Shown one piece after another: positions 20,191-31,621 of a stretch of 64,000 nucleotides of DNA (position 1 is the first letter of the stretch; each line of letters begins with the position of its first letter). The notes beneath the pieces are model-generated. The model was given only the letters and a program-made list of their open reading frames with translations, was not told the origin of the DNA and did not search any database. A program made the position numbers and the translations under genes. The stretch lies in contig JACGWO010000012.1 in assembly GCA_034509735.1 (NCBI GenBank), positions 8,306,367 through 8,370,366 on the forward strand, read 5' to 3'. Source of the DNA: Sesamum alatum. Taxonomy: Eukaryota > Streptophyta > Magnoliopsida > Lamiales > Pedaliaceae.

Positions 20191-21400
20191 ACTACTCTGT
20201 CCAATCGATGTTGTAGAAATAGTCCCGCTACCTCGACCACCTCTGCCTCGCCCTCTACTCGTACCAACCCGTTGTACATTTTCCCTCACACTACTGGGTC
20301 CTGAAATCTGAGATCCACTGGCGTCAACTCTCCACGTAGGACAATCTCTGACAATATGCCCTGGTTGGTGGCAACGATAAATACACGATTGGCTGGACTC
20401 CTCAACATTCACCGGTGTGTTTTCTACCGCAATTCGTGCACGAGGGAATAGACCTTCCACTAAACGATCTGGTTGGACCCTGTCTTCCCCCAAATCCGAC
20501 TGAGGTAGACCCGCCTCTACTTGACGCTATTAATGGAGACCTATTAGTTTGACTCATTCCTCGGCCTCCATATCCACCTCTTTGAAAACCAGAACTCTTA
20601 AAAAAAACTGCACCGCTTGGCCCACCTGTAAAGTTAGGAGTACCTGTCCACTTCTTTCCGTTTAGATTCAGCGGAATTCCTCTCTATGGATGTCTCTTCA
20701 GCTCTTAACGCTGCTTCCAAAAGTACACTGTAACTTGGAGGTTTAATTGCTATCTTCTCTCGTATCTCAAGCCTCAGGCCTATTTCAGATTGGTCTTGCA
20801 TCAATTCATCAGTACTTACCTCTTCTGAAGCATATTTTGACAGCCTCGCAAATTGCAGCTGATACTCAGCGACAGACAAATCATTTTCTTTAACTCAAGA
20901 AATTCAACTTTCTTATGGTTTCTATAGACCGGTGGAGTGTACTTCTCAGCAAATTTTCTCAAGAAGTCATTCCATGTTAAAGTGATTGGTCGATTCCTAC
21001 TCCCTGGAACAGTTTCCCACCAATCCAACGCATCTTTCTCCAATAAAGACACCGCATACCTCAATTTTTGTTCAGAAGTGCATTCAATTCGATCTAGAAC
21101 TCTTTCCGTATTTCTCAACCATTCTTCTGCTTCTGCAGGATCAGTTGTACCAGCAAATACCTTCGCACCCTGCCTTCTAACTATCTCATAGTTTTTATCA
21201 ATGACTACATCTTGTGGTTGGGGTTGGGGTTGTGGTGGTGGAGCCATCCTCTGCATAAAGTCTAGGAATTGTTGCATAAAAGGTTGGGGAAGGTTTCTAT
21301 CCTGGGCTTCTAACCCCTGATGGTCTGATGCATGATCATGACCCTTTACAGACTCTAATGACTCAGTTGGGCCAGCAGCGTTTTCACCTGACGCTTCCAT
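20191..21400 (-). pseudogene. gag: G gag with zinc knuckle, frameshifted
   Basis: The start at 21400 lies about 95 bp after the PBS. A Gln/Pro run near residue 60 is followed by the Retrotrans_gag core (EEWLRNTERVL, EKDALDWWETVPG). A frameshift near 20880 moves the rest (MSVAEYQLQFARLS, EIREKIAI) to another frame, and another follows near 20630. The nucleocapsid zinc knuckle near 20340-20387 reads CIYRCHQPGHIVRDC, with three rather than two residues between the first cysteines. Confidence 0.8.
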
Positions 21401-21494
21401 CCTATATGAAATGCATATGTATAATTAGACTCGTAATATATATTTTACGTATAATACCACATACCATCAAATAGCCCCAGAGAATCTAATCCCT

Positions 21495-21506
21495 GCTCTG
21501 ATACCA
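21495..21506 (-). other. G primer binding site, tRNA-iMet
   Basis: The complement of TGGTATCAGAGC lies five bases inside the 5' LTR end. Confidence 0.9.
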
Positions 21507-21511
21507 CCAAA

Positions 21512-23494
21512 TGTAGCACCCTCTAACGGCACTACGACTATATCTTCCCTAAATATCACACTTAATGTAAATCCTAATTATATATGTAATTATGCACATA
21601 ATCTAGTCCTGCTGAGTATAATTATACATAGCCTAAAAATCTCAACAAGCATATCTATCATCTCATCCACAAAATCACGTATATATGTATATATATCAAG
21701 TACGTAAAAAATGGAACCGTTATAGTTAGTTCACATGCCATTCTCGTTTTTAATCCAAAATGAGACTTCTATTATTATTTACGATGAGGAGAAAACTGCA
21801 TACTGGCCCGACCGACTGGAATGCAAAACGTGAATCTAGTTGTCGTGAATAGGCACAGCAAAGTCTACACCTGAAAAATATTAGCAGAGGGATGAGCCTG
21901 CAACTCAATAAGTGAATAATCGGCACCAACTATACACGCACCTCAAATATAGTTTCAATATGACAAAATAAGCAATGTATATAAAATATAATCAATTTGA
22001 TCAAGCACGTTTCATTTCATTACTCCATGTAATCATCTCATAATTAGACAATCAATCAAATCCATATTATCCTAGTTGGCTTGCCAGAAAGGTGATATAG
22101 TGTTTTTCTCCACCAACTCAACCTCACCATGCATTATACACATATACATGAATCCCCTTGGCACGCCACACAGGCTCATCAATCTCATTTCGCATCAAAG
22201 CTCTTTCATTTTGCATCATAGCTCTTTTCACATCGCATCATAGCTCTTTTCATTTTATTTCGCCACATAGGCTATTCAACAACATCAAGGGGTATATCAT
22301 AATTACATTTAATTTCCATCACTCCCTCGATTCCACATATCACCATTCTAGTAAGCCAACTAGTCAAATAATAGCCCATCCCAGCACATTATCATTGACA
22401 AACACCAACAATAAAACATCTCAATACATTTCGTTATTTCACCTTCACCACATTAATCAAATCAAATGACGAATAACTCATAGAATTCAAAATACATTAA
22501 TTCTAACACGAATCATAGACTTACGTAGAGATAGTATCACAAGGAAAGAACACATATATAGATAGTACTAATTATTTACTTATCTCGATCTTATACAGAT
22601 TTGGTTAGCAGATAGGAAGTCGTTCGATCCTCTACTCTATCCCCGTATCCTATCATAAGGTATAATGCACATAATTAATGTCTAGAATGTCAATTTCTAA
22701 ATAAAATATTAAATAGTATTTATATATATATCACCAATCTCCCAATATTTCATTAAACCCCTCATCCTATTATAACTATCATTCTGAATAACCATTTTGG
22801 ATTTAATTTATCACCAAAACATACTCATTTTTAGTAAATATAATATTTTCAAATATAATTCTATAGTATTTCTCAAATTATTAAACTATTTTCAACCCGA
22901 TTAAACTAAGTTAATCAATTCTAGAAATTATTAAATCTAGTAAATTAAGCAGTTTAAGCCATTAATTATAACACCCCTAATTCAATTGAGACATTTAACC
23001 AGGCACTAATTATAAATACTCAAATTCATAAAATTCTCCGGTTAAACAATAAATCGAATAGTATAAACTACATTTAATAAATACACTTATTAAATAATAT
23101 CATTATATAAATTAAAACTAACCAAAATAAAATTATTTCTTACCTCATTTTTCGCTGATTCTGTTTCTGTGTGTGTATGTATGTGTATTGTGTGTGTTTT
23201 ATGTTTTTGTGTCTGTTTTAAATGATGGGGGTGGGTGGCCCATCATTATCCCACCCCTCTTTTTCCTTTTTTTTTTAATTTTTAATAAATATTTTCAAAA
23301 TACCCATTACGTCCCGTCTAATTTCTTAATTAATATAATTTGCTCCCAAATATTATACAAAGCTCCAATTCACTCCGTTCAAGTCTTAATATGATCACAA
23401 TTTAATCTATAATATATCTACTAATTAACTAAATTTTTCTTACATAATTATCAATTAACCCCATAATTATGTATAAAAATTTGTGGGCGTCACA
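21512..23494 (-). repeat. G 5' LTR
   Basis: 1,983 bp on the minus strand, starting TGTGACGCCCACAAA and ending GGTGCTACA. Its first roughly 1,580 bp match 1156-2903. It is AT-rich, with a GT-rich tract at 23168-23205. No partner LTR remains. Confidence 0.85.
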
Positions 23495-23846
23495 CCTAGC
23501 CATGGATGCCAAATCCGTAAGTTCATCTTGATTATATCCATTTTTAGTCATTTGTTTTGAGTTCTCATAATCCAATTAGGGGACAGTGTCAAGTGTTTAT
23601 GTACCAAACCTAGCAGACAAGAATTGCCATTCTTCGTCAAAATAAAAGTAATTTTATTGATCAAATTATTGTATCCAAAATTGTCCAACAATAAATGGAA
23701 CATATTTTGATCATGCTAGGTTATATAATTCCCGCAGACACAATGTTAACATGATCACTACTAAGCCTAACTAGTCCTTACTCTTTGCAGCAACAATTTC
23801 GCCATTGCTAGACCTTAGGATCGTCTGTCTTAGCTTTCTATTCCTT
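23495..23846 (-). pseudogene. pol: copia D: protease to integrase zinc region, degenerate
   Basis: The minus strand aligns with family A pol. AGCAATGGCGAAATTGTTGC matches the LRLGDGKAVAA coding stretch, CCTAGCATGATCAAAA matches PSMIKN, and TTTGGCATCCATGGCTAGG matches WHARLG. It has many stops. G interrupts it at 23495 and B at 23852. The upstream Gag part of D lies inverted at 49838-50359. Confidence 0.75.
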
Positions 23847-23851
23847 ATCAT
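23847..23851. repeat. target site duplication of B, left copy (ATCAT)
   Basis: Directly precedes the LTR start TGTTAGAATAGG. The second copy is found as its complement ATGAT at 50355-50359, next to the inverted end of the B 3' LTR. Confidence 0.85.
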
Positions 23852-24789
23852 TGTTAGAATAGGTGACCATGTAGCCAATCTTGGTAGGCGAATTGTCACC
23901 TATGTTTGAACAATTTCGAGGTTTTAATAAATCCTTAATGAATAAGAAGTGAAATTCATTTGGCGTGTACTTTGTTTGTGTTCACTTTATCTGCTTTATA
24001 ACTGTTCACTACGCAAACAAAGCCCACAGACTGAAATCGCATTTCGCGGACTTGGACTATGCTTGGAGGTAGGTCCATGAAATCAGTTCCGCCGAATCAG
24101 CCTGGAAATCTCTAAGTCAAGGAATCTCGAAATTGGGTACCGAGATTCCCTTGAGACTTGCACTAAGCATCTGCTGTCGTATTTCATCAACGGGTGACGA
24201 GGGTCATCTAAGCAATGCTAGTGGGTTGGCCTGCTGGGGAGCGGCTGACTGAGGTGACTCGCGGAAACCGTCTTAGGGAAGACCTTGAGTAGGGTCGGTT
24301 AGGTATGACGTGTGTTCCCGGTTCCAACGGTACAGGTCAAGTCCTTTGACTTGAGGAATTGCTGAGTTTACCTGTACATCGGGGCTGTATCTTAAATATG
24401 GTGAGAGATTGCCAAGATGCACTTGAGTAGTCATAAGCCATATCTATTGCAGCTCTGGTGTACAAAGTGACAGTAGTTTCCAAGAAAGGATCTGTCTCCT
24501 GTCAAAAGGTGTTGACAATTGTGTCTCACAAATACTCTGTGTCTTGTCCCTAAAATTTGTGGCCACAGTAACTGAACAGAAGGGAAGGTTTCCCTTGCGG
24601 CGTTTAGTAGAGGACAGACCGACACTTGGGTCCAAAATGGGTACCTGCAAAATCCGTGCCCTAGACCCTAAGTGGTGAGACCGTAGATGGAAGGATAGAC
24701 GTACTGTAGAGCCTAAGTGTTCATCCCGTATATTCACCTAGTCTCTAGTGCCATGGACCATTGCTAGACGGCCACCCATGGTAACGGGC

Positions 24790-25230
24790 GGATTCTAGGA
24801 ATCCAACCAAGTCTAGCTGAAGGTGAACCTAAAGAGTCACACACAATCCACACACATAAACGTATTTAATTTAAAATTAAATATTTGAAAAAGTGGAGCA
24901 ATTAAATTGGATTTAATCGGGTTCTTATTTTCTTGGGAAGAATTAATTCCTTTTATTAGATAACAGGGATTTATCTAATAAATTAGATTTATTAGAAATG
25001 AATTTAATGGGCTTGGAATAAATATTTATATTTAGTATATTTATTTATTGCCCTTGGAGTATTTAAATAGGATTTAAATATTCCATTAAATTAAATCAAT
25101 GGTTGAGATTAAAGGGAGGAATCAATGGCTAAGATTGGTTTGACCAAGAAGCTAGAATTTGACTAGGTCAAATCCTACTCGTGGTGGAGTCTTCAAAGTG
25201 TAGGAAACTACAAGAGGAATAGGATTCCTC
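24790..25230. repeat. 3-nt-spaced inverted repeats in the B LTR U3
   Basis: GGATTC with spacer TAG at 24790; ATTAAAT with TGG at 24901; TTTATTAGATAA with a 7-nt spacer at 24952; TCTAATAAAT with TAG at 24974; TATTTAAAT with AGG at 25070; ATTTGAC with TAG at 25157; GAGGAAT with AGG at 25214. Each right arm is the exact complement. The last unit ends four bases before the TATA box. Confidence 0.75.
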
Positions 25231-25233
25231 CTC

Positions 25234-25240
25234 TATAAAT
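25234..25240 (+). promoter_or_regulatory. TATA box of the B 5' LTR
   Basis: TATAAAT lies about 45 bp upstream of a CA/CT-rich stretch and about 585 bp before the LTR end. Confidence 0.6.
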
Positions 25241-25839
25241 ACTACTAAGCACACACTTTGAAAGAGATGATGAATCTTGAAACACACACATACACGCACA
25301 CACTCGTCTCTCTCCCTCTCCCTCTCGGCCGTGCCTCTCTCCTCCTTCCAAGAAATATTTTCTTGTTCTTTTGTTTTGACAATTGAACATTAAGGAGGAT
25401 TGATCTCGTTAATCAATAACGTTTGATCGATCCGTCCTCTCCAAAAATACACTTGTTCTTTCGCTAGCACGAAGATCAAGATACGTGGGCGGATTGCATG
25501 TACGAATTAGAGGGTCTTCTATACGAGATCTTGGAGCAAATTCGGGAACAACGTGAGTACCAGTTAGAAGGCGAAAACGACAATCGATAGGTTTTCGGTT
25601 TATAGTTTTCGTCCCTTTTTCTTTTAAACCCTATGGCCTTCCATAATTATTTTATTTATCTTTTATTATTCATGAGATACACCGAACGCCTGGGAGTTTC
25701 AAGGGAACACCCCTTGAACGCATTTATTTTATTGTATATTAATGCATGTTTAAATTCTTGAAATTTAAATTATACCGTGCTTCGCATTCGTGCTACTCCC
25801 GGGACGATCCACACGCCTAAGAGAACGACATACGTGGGC

Positions 25840-26385
25840 AGCCGGTGGCTGACCGCGCACGCAGTGCGGCCAGCGAAGGCGCGCGCGCAGGCTCCCCTGC
25901 CTGTGCGCGACAGCCCTGCCCGGCGCGCACAGCGCGCGTGGCCGGACGCCTAGGGCAGACACACGGCCGGGCGCACGCGCACGCAGGTAGGGGAGCCTGC
26001 GCACGCGCGCTAGGCCAGTGCACCGGGACGCCCGGAGCGTGGCCAGGGAAGCCACGCGCGCATAGGGTGGTGCCACCAGGCGCGCGCGCATGCAGACAGA
26101 GGATTCTGTGCGCGCGCGCCCGGCAGGCACGCCCGATGCACGTGCGCGCGCACAAGCCGCGTGCAGGAGGCGCACGACAGGGTGGCGTGCGGGCAGAGCT
26201 GCCTGCGCGCGATAGCCTGCCGACGCGCGCCAGCTTGCGCAGCGTGGTCGGCCAGGCGCACGCGCGAAGCAGGTAGGGACCTGTGCGCGCGCACTCGGCC
26301 GGGCGTGCCCTGCGCGCGCAGGACAGTAGGCAGGGCCTGCTGGCCTGTATGCCGGCAGAGCGCCGCAGATGGTGGCGGCCGGTCG
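25840..26385. other. CG-rich island in the B leader
   Basis: About 550 bp of very high GC with dense CpG, inside otherwise AT-rich DNA. Shorter islands sit at the same leader position in A1 (about 6505-6640), A3 (about 44570-44680) and A4 (about 57880-58045). Long open frames of up to 190 codons on both strands result from the lack of AT-rich stops, not from coding selection. Confidence 0.7.
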
Positions 26386-27063
26386 TCATTTGCGTTTTTC
26401 TCTTATTTTTATTTTTTGGATTATTCTGAAAAATCAGTTTTATTTATTTTTTGCGTAATTTCTCAAAAACATTATTTGGGAGGTTGTAGTACTGGATTTG
26501 GAATCTCGGGGCGTTACTCACCTTCAAATAATGAGGAAGGGTATTCCTGAACGAGAAAGATGTATGCCAACGGTTGTACCATATTTTTCATATGTTATTT
26601 GTTTATTTATCATGGAATGATATGATTGGTAATCATGGATCATTAGCATGTGTTTATGTGCTTGGATCATGTAATTATGTGCATTTAATGGAAATGGATG
26701 ATCGCGAGCCCTAGACCGGATGTATTGTTTAATTTATGTTGGGCCTATGTGCCTCTTTTGCTTTCTCCTTCTCCTCTTCTAGTTTCCTTGGAATAATAAG
26801 GCATTCTTTCTCCCTCCTAATGTACTCCCCCCGGGTTTTCGTTGGGGTTTCTTTTTACATATGTAATGAGAGTGGAATAGGAGTGAGGATTTTATTTTTA
26901 TGCATTTGGTGGAGAAGAAGGAAGGCCAACATGGAGAGCCCAGAATGGAGGTTCCAAGGCGTTTCCATGGAGATCTGAAAGAGAAAAGAGACCAAGGCCC
27001 ATCAGCATGATGGTCAGGTTGCTATTAATGTAATAGTGTAGGACCAACCCTAGATTGACCGTA

Positions 27064-27087
27064 GATCCACTACGGGCTCAGTGGGTC
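27064..27087 (+). other. conserved leader stem-loop 1 (B)
   Basis: GATCCACT pairs with AGTGGGTC (one wobble), at the same place as the A stem at 7306-7329. Confidence 0.55.
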
Positions 27088-27378
27088 GCATAGGATTCAA
27101 GCTCGTGATCATCCAACAGGGGTGTGCTAGGCTTTAATTTTGCATGTGGTTGTTATGGTGAATGAATGGTTTTTTATTTATCGTATAACTGCTAAGGGAT
27201 CCAATCTTTTAATTACGCATTGTGGATGAATGTGTTTATATATGAGATCTCGGTCATTTACAACTCTCACTTGGTTGGACCAATGTTCAAATATTAGACC
27301 CTAGACAAAGTGGACATGGACTCTAGGAGTTTGTCCATGCCTTCCAATCCATGGCATAGTGAGGAAGCTAATTTAGGT

Positions 27379-27415
27379 CGATAGCGTGGTCTCACGAGTC
27401 GTGGCACGACTATCG
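27379..27415 (+). other. conserved leader stem-loop 2 (B)
   Basis: CGATAG plus CGTG pairs with CACG plus CTATCG (one bulged A), around GTCT and CACGAGTCGTG. The apex is identical to A. The outer stem differs but still pairs. Confidence 0.65.
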
Positions 27416-27453
27416 TACTTAAAAGAAGCTGCACTGTGTCATGAACGAAAAGT

Positions 27454-27500
27454 AGACCACTGTTACATGTCTCACGAGTCGTGGAGGTAGCAGCGGGTCT
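27454..27500 (+). other. conserved leader stem-loop 3 (B)
   Basis: AGACC pairs with GGTCT, and CTGTTAC with GTAGCAG (one wobble), enclosing the second CACGAGTCGTG. Confidence 0.55.
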
Positions 27501-27858
27501 ATGATTCGGTCGATTAGGTCAGGTCTAACGCCCAATTAGCATGATTCGCTTTGAGTCCTCGGGATCATGTGAAAGGGTGAGGCAGTTATCTTGGGAATCT
27601 CGTGGAACGAGAATGGTATGGCATACCCCCCACAGGTTTATTCCCATGCAAATCATAAAAGCGAGGAATGGAAAAATTCGCTATGGATCCCAAGCCCACT
27701 AGGAAAAGGTTTTCCGAAAATGACGTTTGAGAGTATCATGTTTTCGTATAAATAGTGGGAGCATTAAATGACTAAACACCAAGCGTTTAATTATTTATCA
27801 AAACTTTAGTCTTTTAAAATTCTGCTGATCGTAGTTCTGTTTTAAATGTAGATTTAAA

Positions 27859-28760
27859 ATGTCTAAGAACCCATTATCGACCATACTTGAGACCAACAAG
27901 TTTAATGAAACAAATTACAATGACTGGTTGCGCAATCTGAGGATAGTCCTAGATTACGAAAACCAAGGCTACGTCATTGGACGAGCCGTTCCCTAGGATC
28001 TTGCCGGAAGGATCCACGCCAGAAGAACGTGAGACGTTCGAGACTTGGCATAAGGATAACCGGAAAGTCCATAGCATCATACTTGCCTCTATGACGAATG
28101 AGATTCAAAAGTAGTATGAAAGGCTAGACGATGTCACTTCCATTATGGTTCGCCTGAAGGATTGCTATGCAGTCCCGGACCGGCATACTAGGTATGTCGT
28201 GATGAAGGAGTTCTTTGGAACTAAAACGACTGAAGGATCCTCTGTACAAGAGCACGGGGTTAAAATGCTTACCCTGGTGGAAAAGCTCGAGAACCTCAAG
28301 GCAGGCCTCGATAACGAGACGTACACAAATGTGATCCTTCAGTCTCTCCCACCCTCCTTCGACCAATTTATTATTAACTATAACATGGACACACTTGAGA
28401 AGGGTATTCATGAGTTAATCAATATGTTGGTGTAATACGAGGCAACGACCAAAAAGTCCACGCCGTTGGTGTTGTTTGGAAATGCTTCGACTTCCAAGAC
28501 GAAAGCAAGGGTGCCGGACGTTGGAAAAGAAAGAAGGGAAAGGGAAAAACCGTCAGAGCAGGTACAGACACTAAGAGTGTTCCCATTGCCAAAGAGGGGA
28601 AAGGCAAAGGAAAAGGGAAGGTTGACTCCAGGCAACAGTCGAGGGCATATGACATATGTATCAATTTCCGTGAGAAAGGGCATTGGATAAGGGAGTGCCC
28701 CAAACTCCTCTGCAAACAAGGTATCTTTGTGATTAAGGTTAATATGGTTACTAACTGTCT
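27859..28760 (+). pseudogene. gag: B gag, multiply broken
   Basis: Starts MSKNPLSTILETNKF, homologous to A Gag. Damage: an extra base near 27976 after ENQGYV, an in-frame TAG at 28112-28114, a TAA at 28433-28435, and further shifts in the basic region. The zinc knuckle near 28657 has its second cysteine changed to phenylalanine (CINF). The longest clean piece, 28145-28435, keeps the ILQSLPPSFDQF part of the UBN2 region. It cannot form particles. Confidence 0.85.
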
Positions 28761-29394
28761 CTTGGATATTAGATACCGGCTGTGGAGCTCACATTTGCAA
28801 TGATTTGCAGGTGCTGAAAAGAAGCAGAAAACTGGGTAGCGGGGATATGATCCTGAAGCTTGGGAATGGCAAGGCCATCTCGGCAGAAGCAGTAGGATCC
28901 GCCACTCTAGTAGTTAGTGATCGTATTAGTATAGAGTTAGAGCAAGTTTATTATGTAGCTAGTATGATTAAAAACATCATTTCCATTCCGTTGTTAGACA
29001 ATAGTGGATATGAGTTTATGACCAATAAAAATTGCTTTTATTTGATGAAGTGTGGAATTGCTCATCTGATTGGTACACTTAATAATGGGCTCTATATCTT
29101 ACAACAAACGAACTTCATTCTAAACGCTAAACACAAACGTAAAATGGACAACAACAGGAACGCACGACTGTGGCACGCTAGTCTAGGTCACATATCCCAA
29201 GACAGGATGAAGAGATTGGTAAACTCAAAGAACCTAGAGGTAGGGGACTTGAGTGAGCTACCAACTTGTGAATCCTGTCTAAGAGGGAAAATAACCAAGA
29301 GGCCCTTTGTAGGACAAAGCAGGCTTGCCACAGGTCCGTTGGACATGGTCCATACAGACGTATGTGGACCACTAAGGACACAGGCTCAAGGTGG
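28761..29394 (+). pseudogene. pol: B pol part 1: protease and integrase N-terminus
   Basis: Protease residue LDIRYR has lost the DTG signature through a frameshift near 28770. A clean frame from 28805 covers the region after protease, the HHCC zinc region (HASLGHIS, CESCLRGK) and the first catalytic Asp (codon 29357-29359, HTDVCGPL). It is cut at QAQGG by the A2 insertion and resumes at 39050 with FSYFITF. Confidence 0.85.
29390..29394. repeat. target site duplication of A2, left copy (GGTGG)
   Basis: Precedes the A2 LTR. The right copy at 39045-39049 is AGTGG, one substitution. Removing A2 and one copy restores continuous B integrase coding. Confidence 0.8.
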
Positions 29395-31621
29395 TGTTAG
29401 AATAGGTGACTAGAAAGCCAATAGGTTTGGCGATTTGTAACCTATCTGACAACTTGATGTAAATGTAATATTATTATATGATGAATAAGATGAGTGTTCG
29501 TCACCAATAGTACCTTCTTTGTTGCGCTCATCTTACATTTGTTAAAACGGTGTTTAACTTACATTGCAACAAAACCCACAGACCATGAATAACAACTCGT
29601 GCAGTTGGGCTACGCATTGGATGGTGGTCATGAAACCAACTGATTAAGAGTTGGGTCTGAAACGTTCCAAGTCGAGGACCTCGAGACAGGGCATCGAGAG
29701 TCCTATTGAGACTTGCGTCAAGAGTCCTGTTCATTGGATGAGTGCTGTGTTTCATCAGCGACAGGCGTGGGACACCTACACAATCTTGATGGGTTGGTCG
29801 ACTGGGGTTGAGCCGACTGGACTGACTCGTGGGGATCATCATATGCAAGCCTTGGAGGCTTGGTCGGTATGATTGGTTTTCCCCGGTTCTGATAGTACAG
29901 GAGTAATCCTCAGACTTGAGAGACCATGGCAGTCGCGTGCACATGACGGCTGTATCTTGGATCTGGCGAGAGGTAATCATTCTGTAAGATGATTATCATA
30001 AGCGTTGTCCAGTGCAGTCGGAATGTGTAGCGAGAAAGGTGGATTCCAAGAAGAGGATCTGTCCCCTGTCAGTATGTGACAGAGGTATCTCCTATGCATT
30101 CGGAGACACGTTCATGCTGTTTGAAGCGTGGCCACAGTGGTTGGTCGAACAGGGAATGGTTTCCTGTGTCGACACAATGAAGCATACGTGGTCTCGAGTA
30201 TTAAGCATAGATGCCTAGTCAAGGATGGGAACTGACGCCCAATTCCATACCCTAGACTAAGGCCGGGAGACGGTAGACGGAAGGATCGTACCCGTACGGA
30301 ATTGGCGCCTAAATGTTCATGCCAATTCACCTAGTCTCTAGTGCCATGGACCGTTGCTAGACGGCCACCCATGGTAACGGGCCTTGTGGGACACGGGCCC
30401 AAGTCTAGTTGAGGGTGAACCTAAAGGGTCACACACAAATCACCGAGGAGGTTGAGAGATTGACTTGGAGGCAATCTCGAAGGATAAATAAGTAATTGGA
30501 TTACTTAAGGGAAAGTCCATTGGATGGACGGGCCGATATTATATCGGGCTTTCATTTAATTGGTAAATTGGATTTTCGATTAAATATGAAAAGTTGAGAC
30601 GTTGGATCTTTTAATTGGATTAAAAGATCAACGGGAATAATTTAAATGGACATTAAATTAGATTTAATGTTAGGTTCGTCGTAATTGGATTACGATAAAA
30701 CCCGGTCCGTTAAATTATATCTGAGAGGGGAAATAATTCCTATTTTGGAATAGGAAGAAGTTGGACTTCTTCCCTTAATTAAACATGGCCGATATGCTCA
30801 CTTGGAGGAAGCAAAATCAGCCATGTTTCATTCTAGGTGGTATGTTGACTTATCTCTTTTGGAAAGAGACAAATCAACTCCAATCAAGCTCTTCCCTTTT
30901 GGTATGATTTGATCATACCATAAATTTTGGTAGGATTGATTGAAGAATTGATGGTGATTGATTGGAATGAATCTTGACATCCTTGGATGAACCTAGACAC
31001 ATTCCGATAATCACATTAATTATGTATATATATTAGAATATACAACACCAGGCATAAGTGATTCATTATTCATCTTTTTCTAGGAAAAAGAGAAGACAAA
31101 ATCCCTCTCCTCTCTCTCAGCTCTCAGTCCTCTCTCCCTCTCTTCCTCTCTCACACTTGTGTTCTTCACTTGATTTTGAATCAAGAAGAAGAACAAAGTA
31201 AGTTTAATAGTGCACTAATTCATAGTGTTCTTCTCTTGAACCGATTCCTTCTTAAACCCGTTCTTGTCTAGAAAGAAGAACGTGTGTTTCTTCCGGTGTG
31301 GTGTGGATCACCTTTGGAGAATCCATACGTTTGGATTTCGTGAGCATTCCGGAGAAGGAACAGCGCAAGCAGCCGGGAGCATACGCTAAACAATCAAAGG
31401 TAATGGTTTATTACGCTTTGATTGATTATATATATTTATCTATGCCCTATGTGTTTAATATTCATTTCAAATATTTACACATCCTACATCGAACGCCCGG
31501 TTGAGCACCCAAGGACACAACCCTTGTGATTCGTATTTTAAATTATATTGGATTTAATTTACGCACTTTTATCGCTTTCTCGCTTCTGCTCGCGCTCCCG
31601 GGCGGATCCGCTTGTCCTTCA
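29395..31621 (+). repeat. A2 5' LTR
   Basis: TGTTAGAATAGG...CTTGTCCTTCA, 2,227 bp. Confidence 0.92.

Larger units (their letters stand above)
19362..23494 (-). mobile_element. truncated Ty3-type retrotransposon G
   Basis: Minus-strand order is LTR (21512-23494), PBS, gag, zinc knuckle, protease and the first part of RT. Everything downstream (most of RT, RNase H, integrase, 3' LTR) is lost at the junction with B2. Protease before RT in one frame, with DPG and the [26 protein letters not shown] RT start, fits a Del/Tekay-like chromovirus, though the chromodomain is missing so this is not proven. G is inserted in copia element D, with CCTAG as the flank at 23495-23499. Confidence 0.85.
23852..25819 (+). 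repeat. B 5' LTR, 3' terminus missing
   Basis: Starts TGTTAGAATAGGTGACCATG. It matches other B LTRs up to GATCCACACGCCTA and then lacks the final roughly 17 bp (compare 50360-50376) together with the PBS, so a small deletion removed the LTR-leader boundary. Conserved core at 24735-24844. Confidence 0.88.
25820..27858 (+). other. B leader with long CG-rich island and stem-loops
   Basis: No PBS is present, owing to the deletion at 25819. About 25840-26385 is a CG-rich island dominated by GCGCGC words and open in several frames. After it come AT-rich sequence and three stem-loops (27064-27087, 27379-27415, 27454-27500) homologous in position to those of A. The leader ends in AAATGTAG just before the Gag start. 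Confidence 0.75.

Noticed and set aside
25765..26550. Frames of 94-190 codons on both strands in the CG island
   Set aside because: GC-rich, stop-poor sequence is open in many frames at once. The translations are low-complexity Arg/Ala/Pro, and the frames are not kept in A leaders.
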